From the NCBI GenBank assembly GCA_949130485.1, contig OX422204.1, positions 1-64,000 on the forward strand: DNA of 64,000 bases. Reading direction: 5' to 3'. Positions 26,967 through 38,995 of this stretch are shown one piece after another (position 1 is the stretch's first letter; each line of letters starts with the position of its first letter). The notes below the pieces were generated by a model. The model was not told the DNA's origin. It ran no database searches and was given only the letters and a program-made list of their open reading frames with translations. Source of the DNA: Agelas oroides (taxonomy: Eukaryota > Porifera > Demospongiae > Agelasida > Agelasidae). The translations under genes were made by a program, and so were the position numbers.

Positions 26967-28786
26967 GGGGACTGCAGGGGAATGTATGGGACTGGGTGCA
27001 AAGTGCCAAGAGAATGGAGGGGAATGCAGGGGAATGCCAGGGGAAAATATGGGAGTGGGTGCAAAGTGCCAGGGGAATGCAGGGGAATGCCAGGGGAACG
27101 TACAGGAGTTGGTGCAGTGCCAGGGGAATGTAGGGTAATTCAAGGGAATGCCAGGGGAATGTATTTGTATGTGTGCAAAGTGCCAGGGGAATGTATGGGA
27201 CTGGGTGCAAAGTGCCAAGGGAATGGAGGGGAATGCAGGGGAATGCCAGAGGAACGTATGGGTATGTGTGCAAAGTGCCAGGGGAATGCATCGGAATGTA
27301 TGGGAGCGAGTGCAAAGTGCCAGGGGCATGCAAGGGAATGCAGGGGAATACCAGCGGAATGTATGGGAGTTGGTGCAAAGTGCCAGGGGAATGTAGGTGA
27401 ATGCAAGGGAATGCCAGTGGAACGTATGTGTATGTGTGCAAAGTGCCAGAGGAATACAGGGGAATGTAAGGGAGTGGGTGCAAAGTGTCAAGGGAATGGA
27501 GAGGAATGCAGTGGAATACCAGGGGAACGTACGGGAGTGGGTGCAAAGTGCCAGGAGAATGCAGGGTAATGCAGGGAAATGCCAGGGGAACGTATTCGAG
27601 TGGGTGCAAAGTGCCAGAGGAATGCCAGGGAAACATGGGAGTGGGTGCAAAATGACAGAGCAAGCAGGACAATGCGGGGGAATGCCAGGGGAATGTATGG
27701 GAGTGGGTGCAAAATGCCAGGGGAAACCTGGGGAATGCAAGGGAATAAGAGGGGAACGATGGGTATGTGCGCAAACGGCCAGAGGAATGCAGGAGAATGT
27801 ATGGGAGTGGGTGCAAAGTGCCAGGGGAATGCAGGTGAGTACAATGGAATGCCAGGGAATGCATATGAGTGGGTGCAAAGTGCCAGGGGAATGCCAGGGA
27901 AACATATGGGAGTGGGTGCAAAGTGACAGGGGAATGCAGGGGAATGCCAGGGGAACGTATGGGAGTTGGTGCAAAGTGCCAGGGGAATGTAGGTGAATGC
28001 AAGGCAATGCCAGTGGAACATATGTGTATGTGTGCAAAGTGCCAGGGGAATGCAGGGGAATGTATGGGAGTGGGCACAAAGTGTCAAGGGAATGGAGGGG
28101 AATGCAGGGGCATGCCAGGGGAACGTACAGGAGTGGGTGCAAAATGCCAGGGGAAACCTGGGGAATGCAAGGGAATAACAGGGGAACGATGGGTATGTGT
28201 GCAAAGGGCCATAGGAATGCAGGAGAATGTATGGGAGTGAGTGCAAAGTGCCAGGGAAATCCAGGTGAGTGCAATGGAATGCCAGGGGAATGTATAGAGT
28301 GGGTGCAAAGTGCCAGGGGAATGCCAGGGAAACATATGGGAGTGGGTGCAAAGTGACAGAGCAATGCAGGGCAATGCAGGGGAATGCCAGGGGAATGTAT
28401 GGGAGTGGGTGCAAAGTGCCAGAGGAATGCAGGGGAATGCAAGGGAATAAAAGGGGAACGATGGGTATGTGTGCAAAGGGCCAGGGAATGCAGGGGAATG
28501 TCAGAGGAACGTATGGGAGTGGGTGCAAAGTGGCAGGGGGGTGCCAGGGGACCATATGGGACTGGGTGCAAAGTGCCAGGAGAACCCATGGGAATGCAGG
28601 GGAATCCCACGGGAACGTATGGGGGTGGGTGCAAAATGCCAGGGGATCCCATGGGAATGCAGGGGAATGCCAAGGGAACTTATGGAAGTGGGTGCATTGC
28701 CAGGGGAATGCAGGGTGATGCCAGGATGCCAGGGTAGCACATGAGAGTAGGTGTAAATTGCCAGGGGAAAATATGGGAATGTGTAC
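26967..28786. repeat. Satellite A, distal block
   Basis: The same AATGCCAGGGG modules continue after the insertion, with a different higher-order order. The landmark AGGGGAACGATGGGTATGTG recurs near 27750, 28175 and 28453. Similarity decays toward 28700, where units become irregular. Confidence 0.9.
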
Positions 28787-28975
28787 TTTGCATCCACCCC
28801 ATATATTCCCCTGGCATTCCCCTAACCGCCCCAAACACTTTGCATCTACCCACGTACATTCCCGACACTCCCCTGACCTTGCAAAAAGACTTCATCCACC
28901 CGCATACATTCCTGACATTCCCTTGATCTCCCTCACTTTTCATTCACCCCCATACATTCCCTGACCACATACACT
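28787..28975. repeat. Satellite A remnant in inverted orientation
   Basis: After GGGAATGTGTAC at about 28785 the sequence reads TTTGCATCCACCCC, then CATTCCCCTGGCATTCCCC. This is the complement of the preceding modules (TGCCAGGGGAAT, GGGTGGATGCAAA). Units are diverged and the block ends where the 22-bp satellite begins. Confidence 0.8.
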
Positions 28976-31900
28976 ATTGCACATCACTGTGAATTAGTAT
29001 ATCATATACTATTGCACATCACTGCATATACTATTGCACATCACTGCATATACTACTGCACGGCTGCATGCAATATTATATCAATGCAAATCCTATTGCA
29101 CATCACTGCTTGCTATATTACATCAGTGCATAGACTATTGCAGAGCACGGCAGACTATAACACATTGCATATACTATTACACATCACTGCATGCTATACT
29201 ACATCACTGCATTTACCATTGCACACCACTGGGTATACTATTGTACATCACTGCACACTTTAGTACATATCTGCATATACCATTGCACATTACTACAACA
29301 GTATTGCACATTACTGCAATAGTATTGCACATTACTACAACAGTATTGCACATTACTGCAATAGTATTGCACATCACTGCATATACTATTGCACATCACT
29401 GCATATACTAAACCACATCACCGCATATATTATTGCACATCACTGCAAGCTATAGTACATCATTGCGTATACTTTTGTACATCACTGCATGCTATAGCAC
29501 AACACTGCTTATATATTGCTCATGACAGGATGCTACAGTACATCACTACATATACTATTGCACAACACTGTATGCTGTAGTACATCACTGTATACACTAT
29601 TGAACATCACTAAATATTCTATTGCACATCCCTGCATGCTAAGCCATCACTGCATTGTATACCACTCCTTATAGTACTGCACATCACTGCAGCTATAGTA
29701 TCACTGCATACACTATTGCAAATCACTGCATGCAATATAACATCACTGCATATACTATTGCACATCACTGCATATACTATTGCACATCACTGCATGTTAT
29801 AGCATATCACCGCATACACTATTGCACATCACTGCATGCCATGCATATTACATCACTGCATATACTATTGCATATCACTGCATATACTATTGCACATCAC
29901 TGCATATACTATTGCACATCACTGCATGTTATATCACATCACTGCATGTTATATCACATCACTGCATACACTATTGCACATCACTGCATGCAATATTATA
30001 TTACTGCATTACAACTGCACATTGCTGCATGCTATTGCACATCACTGCATATACTATTGCACATCACTGCATGTTATAGTATATCACCGCATACACTATT
30101 GCACATCACTGCATGCCATGCATATTACATCACTGCATATACTATTGCACATCACGGCATATACTACTGCACATCACTGCATATACTATAGCACATCACA
30201 GCATGCTATATTACATCACTGCATATTCTATTGCACATTGCTGCATGCTAGAGTACATTACTGCATACACATTGCACATCACTGCATATACTATTGCACA
30301 TCACTGCAAGCTATATTACATCACTGCATATACTACTGCACATAGCTGCATGCTATTGCATATCACTGCATATACTATTGCACATCATTGCATGCTAGAG
30401 TACAACACTGCATAAACTATTGCAGCTCACTGCATGCCATACATCACTGCATATACTATACTGCACATCGCTGCATATACAATTGCACATCATGCATTTT
30501 ATAACACATCACTGATATACTATATTACATCACTGCATATACTATTGCACGTCACTGCATCTTATATTACATCACTGCATATTGCTGCATGTTATCGCAA
30601 TCACTGAATATACTATTGCACATCACGTTATAGCATATCACTGCATATACTATTGCACATCCTGCATACACTATTGCAGATCATAGAATGTAGTATTGCA
30701 CACCACAGCATATACTATAGCACATCACTGCATGCCATATTACATCACTGCATATACTATTGTATATCACTGCATATACTATTGTATATCACTGCATATA
30801 CTATTCCACATCACTGCATGCTATAGTACATCACTTATATACTATTGCACATCACTGCATGCTACAGCTCCTCACTGCATACACTATTCCACATCACTGA
30901 ATGCTACAGTACAACACTGCACATACCATTGCACATTCACTGCATGTTTATTAAATCACTGAATATACTATTGCATATCACTGCTGCGATAGTACATCAC
31001 TGCATACACTATTGCACATTAGTGTATGCAATATTACATCACTGCATATAGTATTGCACATCACTGCTTATACTATTGCACTCACTGCATGTTATATTAC
31101 ATCACTGCGTATACTACTGCACATTCCTGCATGTTATTGCATATCACTGCATATACTATTGCACATCACTGCATGCTATAGTATATCACTGCGTATATTA
31201 TTGCACATCACTGCATATATTATTGCACATTGCTGCATGCTATTGCATATCACTGCATACACTATTGCACATCACTGGATGTTATAGTGTATCCCTGCGT
31301 ATACTATTGCACATCACTGCATGCTACAGCTCATCACGCTACACTATTCCACATCACTGAATGCTACAGTACAAAACTGCATATACCATTGCACATTCAC
31401 TGCATGCTATTGTAAATCACTGCATATACTACTGCACATCACTGCATGCCATAGTACATCACTGAATACACCATTGCACATCACTGCATGCAATATTACA
31501 TCACTGCAAATACTATTGCACATCACTTCATATACAATTGCACATCACTGCATGTTATATTACATCACTGCATATACTACTGCACATTGCTGCATGCTAT
31601 TGCATATCACTGCATCTACTATTGCACATCACTGCATGCTATAGTACATCACTGCATATACTATTGCACATCACAGCATATACTATTTCACATCACGGCA
31701 TATACTACTGCACATCATTGCATATACTACAGCATATCACAGCATGCTATATTACATCACTGCATATTCTATTGCACATTGCTGCATGCTAGAGTACATC
31801 ATTGCATATACCATTCACATCACGGCATATACTACTGCACATCATTGCATGCCATGCATATTACATCACTGCATATACTATTGCACATCATTGCATATAC

Positions 31901-33355
31901 TATTGCACATCATTGCAAGCTATATTAAATCACTGCATTCTAAACTACATCACTGCATATACTACTGCACATTGCTGCATGCTATTTCATATCACTGCAT
32001 ATAGTATTGCACATCACTGCATGCTATAGTACATCCCTGCATATACTATTGCACATAACTTTTGCACACCACTGCATTTTATAACACATCACTGATATAC
32101 AATATTACATCACTACATACACTATTGCACATCACTGCATGTTATTGTATACCACTCCTTATAGTACTGCACATCACTGCAGCTATAGTATATCACTGCA
32201 TACACTATTGCAATTCACTGCATGCATTATAACATCACTGCATATACTATTGCACATCACTGCTTATACTAATGCACATCACTGCATGTTATAGTACATC
32301 ACTGCATACACTATTGCACATCACTGCATATAGTATTGCACATCACGGCATGCACATCCGGGCATATACAATTGCACATCACTGCATCCCATATTACATC
32401 ACGCATACACTATCGCACATCACTGCATATACAATTGCACATCACTGCATGCCATATCACAACACTGCATATACTATTGCACATCACTGCATGTTATATT
32501 ACATCACTGCATATACTACTGCACATTGCTGCATGCTATTGCATATCACTGCATAGACTAGTGCACATCACTGCATGTTATAGCAGATCACAGCATATAC
32601 TATGAACATCATTGCATGCCATGCATATTACATCACTGCATATACTATTGCATATCACTGCATATACTATTGCACATCACTGCATGTTATATTACATCAC
32701 TGCAAATACTACTGCACATTGCTGCATGCCATTGCATATCACTGCATGCTATAGTACATCACTGCATACACTTTCACATCACTGCATGCAATATTACATT
32801 ACTGCATATACTACTGCACATTGCTGCATGCTATTGCATACATCACTGCATGCAACAGTACATCACTGCATATACTATTGCACATCACTGCATGTTATAT
32901 TACATCACTGCAAATACTACTGCACATTGCTGCATGCCATTGCATATCACTGCATGCTATAGTACATCACTGCATACACTTTCACATCACTGCATGCAAT
33001 ATTACATTACTGCATATACTACTGCACATTGCTGCATGCTATTGCATACATCACTGCATGCAACAGTACATCACTGCATATACTATTGCACATCACTGCA
33101 TATACTACTGCACATCACGGTATATACTACTGCACATCACTGCATATACTATAGCACATCACTGCATATTCGATTGCACATTGCTGCATACTAGAGTACA
33201 TCACTGCATATACCATTGCACATCAGTGCATATACTATTGCACATCACTGCAAGCTATATTACATCACTGCATATACTATTGCACATTGCTGCATGCAAT
33301 TGCATATCACTGCATACACTACACATCACTGGATGTTATAGTACATCCCTGCATA
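28976..33355. repeat. 22-bp satellite, first block
   Basis: Consensus unit CACTGCATATACTATTGCACAT (22 bp) with common variants such as CACTGCATGCTATAGTACAT. Copies diverge by several bases. Because 22 is not a multiple of 3, the open frames here cycle through ITAYTIAHHC-like peptides in all three plus frames and are not genes. A larger duplication is visible: 32700-32860 is nearly repeated at 32900-33070. Confidence 0.95.
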
Positions 33356-33886
33356 TAACATTTTTTGTACCGTCCCATTCTCTTTTGCACAATTTTTGAT
33401 ATTTTGTGCAAAACTTTTAGCAAAGTGCAAAAAGTTAAGTAAAAATCTTGTAAATATTTAGCGTGCTGCCTAAATTTAGGCAGCACATCATCCAAAATTT
33501 TATCAATAAATGCCTGTAGATTTGCATTATTTTGCTTCTAAATTGATGATGCCTAAATTTAGGCACACCCAGACACAAACTACACTACAGGTGCCTAAAT
33601 TTAGGCAGGGCACATTTATGTGCACCATTTAGACTACCTCCATAGCATGGCTGCCTAAATTTAGGCAGGCACTGCTAAAGCTTAGCTGAAAATGAAGACC
33701 TTATAAATTATGGCTGCCTAAATTTAGGCATCCTTATGTACTTAAAATTTGCCCAAAGTGCCTAAATTTAGGCAGCTTGACTAAAGATTTGAACAAATCA
33801 AGCCATTTATGGAGAAAAATCCTAAACATTTAGAGAAATAAGATCAAATTCCTGCAAAAGAGAATGGGACGATAACAAAGATGTTA
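33356..33886. mobile_element. TIR element with six internal palindromes
   Basis: A 531-bp island interrupting the 22-bp satellite. Its ends are 34-bp inverted repeats (about 30/34 matching), with a perfect 19-bp core CGTCCCATTCTCTTTTGCA near 33371 and its complement near 33854. The sequence at both ends allows a TA target duplication, as in Tc1/mariner-type insertions, but this is not decisive. The interior is AT-rich and contains the 16-bp perfect palindrome TGCCTAAATTTAGGCA six times, near 33468, 33549, 33589, 33649, 33714 and 33759. No open frame of note. Confidence 0.85.
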
Positions 33887-34019
33887 ATTATACTATTGCA
33901 CATAACTGCATATACAATTGCACATCACTGCATCTTATCACACATCACTGATATACTATATTACATCACTGCATATACTATTGCACATCACTGCATCTTA
34001 TATTACATCACTGCATATC
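33887..34019. repeat. 22-bp satellite, short block
   Basis: The same units resume after the palindrome element (TACTATTGCACATAACTGCATATAC) and end at the GGCGTACGGTAGTACGCC hairpin near 34020. Confidence 0.9.
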
Positions 34020-34842
34020 ATGGCGTACGGTAGTACGCCATATGTAGGGATGACCCCGAAAAAAAATGGCGGCCACATTCAAAGTGCACAAATGACACGC
34101 TCGAAATGTCCGCGTTAGATAAGTCAACGGCCTCCATGAGCCATATCAGACATTATCGAGTGCTTCCATGGGCAACAGGATCGTTAAATTTGCTGGAAAG
34201 CATCGCTAAGTACCTGACAGTCAAGTCGCTAAAAAAGGCAAATCGTCTATCTTCTGACTTCTTCTTTTGCTCACCACGATAGCACGACAACGGCTGAAGC
34301 TATTACGATTCAAACGCGAAAGATCAGCATAAATTACTGGGTATTGTACCCACCACTCATCGTTCTCAAAGAAAGAAGTCGAATTAATCGGCGATTCTCA
34401 GGTAACCCCACGCTTATGCTTGCTGCTATACGCCATTTTGTTAGAATAGAATATTCATAGCGATTACGTCAACAGAAGTTCAACAGCTACAGCACGTGAA
34501 GTTGGCATGCAGCTGCGGTTATTCTACTTCCGTAGCGATTGATTCCCAAACGATTGCATATGTTGCTACTTTCATACAGCAGTTGACGTACTTGTGCTGG
34601 ATTTGACAAGGAACGCAGTATGCGTAACGTCCACAAGAAACGGGCGCGGGATAAGCAGAACTATCTGCGAAACAAAGAAAGCAAAAGGCAAGCGTCCCGT
34701 AACAAGTACTGGAAGAACCCGGAAAAACACTCTTACTCTCCAAGGGTTCCTTTACCACAGTTATGCCTTACCTCTTTATGACCTATGTACCTGCCACCCA
34801 CCATACACAACCTACACACACCTGCCCACAATGTATAACCAG
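34020..34842. other. Non-satellite insert; probable mobile-element debris
   Basis: Opens with a 9-bp-stem hairpin, ATGGCGTAC-GGTA-GTACGCCAT (34020-34041), exactly where the 22-bp satellite stops. The rest is ordinary-complexity sequence. The only peptide of interest is a short Lys/Arg-rich frame at 34620-34781, listed separately. Confidence 0.5.
34620..34781 (+). pseudogene. Fragment with KYWKNPEK motif, possibly element-derived
   Basis: A 53-residue frame beginning MRNVHKKRARDKQNY and containing ASRNKYWKNPEKH before a TGA. The frame is also open upstream of this ATG. Lys/Arg-rich repeats with a (R/K)xxYxxNPEK pattern are common in large multi-domain proteins of invertebrate mobile elements (established only as a general pattern; I cannot name the family). 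It is short, isolated and sits among transposon ends, so a decayed fragment is more likely than a gene. Confidence 0.3.
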
Positions 34843-35168
34843 CTATAGAGCGTTCTCAGCACGTGATCACAATTCCGTATACTAGAAATGAACCGCCATT
34901 TTGGTGCACAACTTGTACAGTATGTTATTAGCAGTATATGCGATATCGATAAAAACACCCACAGGTAAGCGTTTAGGTAGCTGTTTTAACTTATGTAGCA
35001 ATGGTATTTTGTCCGATTCAACACATATTAGAAGCATTATAAGTATATCACTCATTTCGTGAAGATTGCCATAGAAGCTCCTATCTCGTTGTGCACCAAA
35101 ATGGCGGCTGTTTTCTGATTTCCTTCGTAATCTCGAACGTAATGACGTCACGTGCAATCGCTCTATAG
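34843..35168. mobile_element. Small TIR element (MITE-like)
   Basis: Outer inverted repeat CTATAGAGCG (34843-34852) with CGCTCTATAG (35159-35168). Inner perfect 20-bp inverted repeat CCGCCATTTTGGTGCACAAC (34893-34912) with its complement at 35088-35107. No coding capacity. It abuts the left target duplication of the next element, so two insertions lie side by side. Confidence 0.55.
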
Positions 35169-35172
35169 AAAC

Positions 35173-36237
35173 CAGTGGCGGATTTAGGGGGGGGTAAGGG
35201 GGGTGCAAATGCACCCCCCTTTGGCGGCTAGTAATGTATTTTGCATACATAACTGCACGAGTCCATCAAATGATTATGCAGCAGTGGCATGCAGCAACAA
35301 CAACCAGGCACAGTTACACACTCACGTATCAGTTCCTTACTGATCTCCAGACGTTTGACTAGGCCTAGAGTTGCTTCGAGATATTCAGTTCGGCCCGAGG
35401 GGTCCGCCACGGTATTTACTTTGTTCACCGCGCTTCATGCCCGATGACGTCATACTGACGTCTGTCGTCTGCCCCCTATTATTACTCCCTATGCTTACAG
35501 CTAGCGCTACAGGGTTATATTGGTAGGCATTAGCGCAGTACACATTAGCGCGGTGCAGTGCAAGCGTTCGTCAGCAGTGCCTCGTAGCCGAATGGTTAGG
35601 GCTTGGTGTTACAGTTAGGGTTAGGGTTACGGCTAGGGCCAGGGAATGGAATCCTTTCCCTTTTTTTTTTTTTTTTCTTTGTCTGTAAATGTGGTGGACA
35701 TCGTTTGTTGTGCTCTCCTGGCCTGCATTGTCGGTGTCATACGTCAGTATGACGTCATCGGGCATGCAGCGAGGTGAACAAAGTGGATCCCGGTCCGCCA
35801 CGGCGCGCCTCGGCGTACGACATTTCGAAATTCACTGGATTTCACGTGGATTTCGGATTTCAGAGTGGATTTCTGGATTTCACAGTGGATTTCTGAATTT
35901 CAGTTTGGATTTCTGCCGACAGGTTTCTTCTTGTATGTTCTTGGATATTTTAGTTATAGTTCCCAGCTTAGCAAAAATTTTTAGTTAGTTGTAGTTTTGG
36001 TTAACTAAATTTTTAAAAGGCCATACTAAAATGTATTTAGTTAAAGTTATAGTTAACTAAAACAACACTGTCGGACAGTGTACGAGATTTCTTTTGTGAC
36101 GGACCCCTCGGTAATTCGGCCTTCCAGCTATGAATGCGTTCACGTGACCGAAAGTGGGCGTGGCAACCCAAAATTTCCGGCGCGCTTGGCGCGCCGTTGA
36201 CTGAACCCCCCTTTATAAATTTCTAGATCCGCCACTG
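35173..36237. mobile_element. hAT-like non-autonomous element
   Basis: Ends are CAGTGGCGGATTTAG (left) and, on the minus strand, CAGTGGCGGATCTAG (right). Flanks are an exact GAAAC duplication at 35168-35172 and 36238-36242. CAGTGGCGGAT-type ends are typical of hAT superfamily MITEs, and a 5-bp duplication has been described for one hAT subgroup, so the assignment is plausible but unproven. Inside are a second inverted repeat of about 40 bp around CCGATGACGTCATACTGACG (about 35425-35463 against 35741-35780), a pol-III-like segment (35577-35677), and an AT-rich stretch near 35950-36060. No transposase frame. Confidence 0.7.
35577..35677 (+). other. tRNA-like / pol III promoter-like segment
   Basis: TAGCCGAATGGTTAGGGC (from 35585) resembles a tRNA D-arm and A box. 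GGAATGGAATCC (35643-35654) is a weak B-box candidate, and a run of T follows at about 35660-35677, as in a pol III terminator. Between them is GTTAGGGTTAGGGTTA (35614-35629), an interstitial telomere-like motif. The acceptor stem does not pair, so this is not a functional tRNA; a SINE-like head is possible. Confidence 0.35.
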
Positions 36238-36242
36238 GAAAC

Positions 36243-36520
36243 TGTTCCTTGGACAACACACAACATACAGTGTTACAACCCTGTCATACAACAGAACAGG
36301 TAAGACAGTCATGTATATACCACAGTGCCTTAGAACAACCACTCACACACACATGCACATACCCAATTAGACAACAGTTACACCCATGATTCCATTGTCA
36401 AGTGGATAAGTGCAAACAGCTAACATCCTCCAGAAATCCATCAACATCAACAATAAACTACATAACAAGTCATTTCACTTGGGGTGTGGTTACACAACAA
36501 CAACAAAAAAAACAACAGAA
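36243..36520. other. No gene recognised
   Basis: About 280 bp of A/C-rich single-copy-looking sequence between the hAT-like element and the long inverted repeat. I see no exon-like frame or repeat in it. Confidence 0.5.
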
Positions 36521-37202
36521 ACAAGTCACAAAAAAGTTTGCCAAACGCAAACAAGCACATGTAGGGATGAAATCCTCAAAAACCAACCAAACAAGACGGG
36601 AACGACACCACAATACTTTTACACCATCCCTACATCTTGTGCCATTTTGCCACCTGTACACAACACAAAACCCTCTACATTTGTACTTATTAGCCCACAC
36701 CAACCACAAACAAACATAGTACTTCACTCCATTCAACTATCTCACAAAATAACCCATCCTTCACAAAGCATTACAAAATTACCACTACTCACTTCACAGC
36801 CACCTGTATACAAGACAACCCATATCTATCATGCTAAACAGGCATAAAACTTAACAACATAATGCACATTCCAACATAACACACACACTCACCACTCCTC
36901 ACTCACTCCACACCTTCTACACACAACTTGGACCATACCTGCTACACTCAGTAGCAACCACCAACAACACAACATACTCACTATGCACAACACACCCACG
37001 CCACACCCTTCCATCTACAAGACAACCCTCTTCTACACACAACTAAAAAACAAATACAAACACACAGTTTTGGCAAAATGGCACAAGATGTAGGGATGGT
37101 GTAAAAGTATTGTGGTGTCGTTCCCGTCTTGTTTGGTTGGTTTTTGAGGATTTCATCCCTACATGTGCTTGTTTGCGTTTGGCAAACTTTTTTGTGACTT
37201 GT
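36521..37202. mobile_element. Perfect 132-bp inverted repeat element
   Basis: The left arm 36521-36652 (ACAAGTCACAAAAAAGTTTG...) is, base for base as far as I can check, the reverse complement of the right arm 37071-37202. The A/C-rich loop is about 418 bp. The right arm runs directly into the 22-bp satellite. Translations on opposite strands give the same peptide (HKKVCQTQTSTCRDE...), which only reflects the inverted arms. It is probably a recent foldback element or an inverted duplication. Confidence 0.75.
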
Positions 37203-38895
37203 ACTACTGCACATTGCTGCATGCTATTGCATATCAGTGAATATACTATTCCACATCACTGCATGCTATAGTACATCACTGTATATACTATTCCACATCA
37301 CTGAATGCTACAGTACAACACTGCATATACCATTGCACATTCACTGCATGCTATAGTAAATCACTGAATATACTATTGCATACACTATTGCACATCACTG
37401 CATGCAATATTGCATCACTACATATAGTATTGCACATCACTGCATATACTATTGCACATCACTGCATGCTATAGTATATCACTGCATATACTATTCCACA
37501 TCACTGCATATATTATTGCACATTGCTGCATGCTATTGCATATCACTGAATATACTATTGCACATCACTGGATGTTACAGTGTATCACTGCATATACTAT
37601 TGCACATCACTGCATGCTACAGCACATCACGCATACACTATTCTACATCACTGAATGCTACAGTACAACACTGCTATACCATTGCACATTCACTGCATGC
37701 TATTGTAAATCACTGCATATACTATTGCACATCACTGCATGCTATAGTACATCACTGCCTACACCATTGCACATCACCGCATGCAATATTATATCACTGC
37801 ATATACTATCGCAAATCACTGCATATACTATTGCACATCACCGCATATACTACTGCACATTGCTGCATGCTATTGCATATCACTGCATATACTATTGCAC
37901 ATCACTGCATGCTATAGTACATCACTGTATATACTATTGCACATTGCTGCATGCTAGAGTACATCACTGTATATACTATTGCACATCACTGCATGCTATA
38001 GTACATCACTGTATATACTATTGCACATCACTGCATGCTACAGCATACACTATTCCGCATCACTGAATGCTACAGAACACTGCATATACCATTGCACATT
38101 CACTGCATGCTATAGTAAATCACTAAATATACTATTGCATATCACTGCTGCGATAGTACATCACTGCATACACTATTGCACATCACTGCATGCAATATTA
38201 CATCACTGCATATACTATTGCACATTACTGCATATACTATTGCACATTACTGCATGTTATATTACATCACTGCGTATACTACTGCACATTCCTGCATGCT
38301 ATTGCATATCACTGCATATACTATTGCACTTCACTGCATGCTATTGTATATCACTGCATATACTATTCCACATCACTGCAAATACTATTGCACATCACTG
38401 CATATACTATTGCACATCACTGCATATACTATTGCACATTGCTGCATGCTATTGCATATCACTGAATATACTATTGCACATCACTGGATGTTGTAGTGTA
38501 TCATTGCATATACTATTGCACATCACTGCATGCTACAGCTCATCACACATACACTATTCCACATCACTGAATGCTACAGTACAACCTCATATACCATTGC
38601 ACATTCACTGCATGCTGTTGCAAATCACTACATATACTATTGCACATCACTGCATGCTATAGTACATCACATCATACACCATTGCACATCACTGCATGCA
38701 ATATTACATCACTGCATATACTATCGCACATCACTGCATATACTATTGCACATCACTGCATGTTATATTACATCAATGCATATACTACTGCACATTGCTG
38801 CATGCTATTGCATACCACTGCATATACTATTGCACATCACTGCATGCTATATTACATCACTGCATATACTATCGCACATCACTGCATATACTATA
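37203..38895. repeat. 22-bp satellite, second block
   Basis: The same unit as 28976-33355 (TATACTATTGCACATCACTGCA), ending at ATACTATATGGAGACATGG near 38895. The adjoining 38896-38990 is a short degenerate GACAGGGACAGGAA repeat. Confidence 0.93.
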
Positions 38896-38995
38896 TGGAG
38901 ACATGGACAGGGAGAGGAACAGATAGACAGGGACAGGAATATGAACAGTGACAGATGGACAGGAACATGGATGAGGACAGGGACAGGTAAGAGGG

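Noticed and set aside
28976-33355. Possible CRISPR-like or direct-repeat/spacer array
   Set aside because: Units are contiguous with no unique spacers, and the context is eukaryotic telomere and satellite.
35607-35640. Interstitial telomere as evidence of chromosome fusion
   Set aside because: Only two to three TTAGGG units inside a transposon; too short to indicate fusion.
28976-38950. Long plus-strand frames of ITAYTIAHHCIYYCTSLH-type
   Set aside because: Translated 22-bp satellite in all three frames; the unit length is not a multiple of 3 and the frames overlap each other completely.
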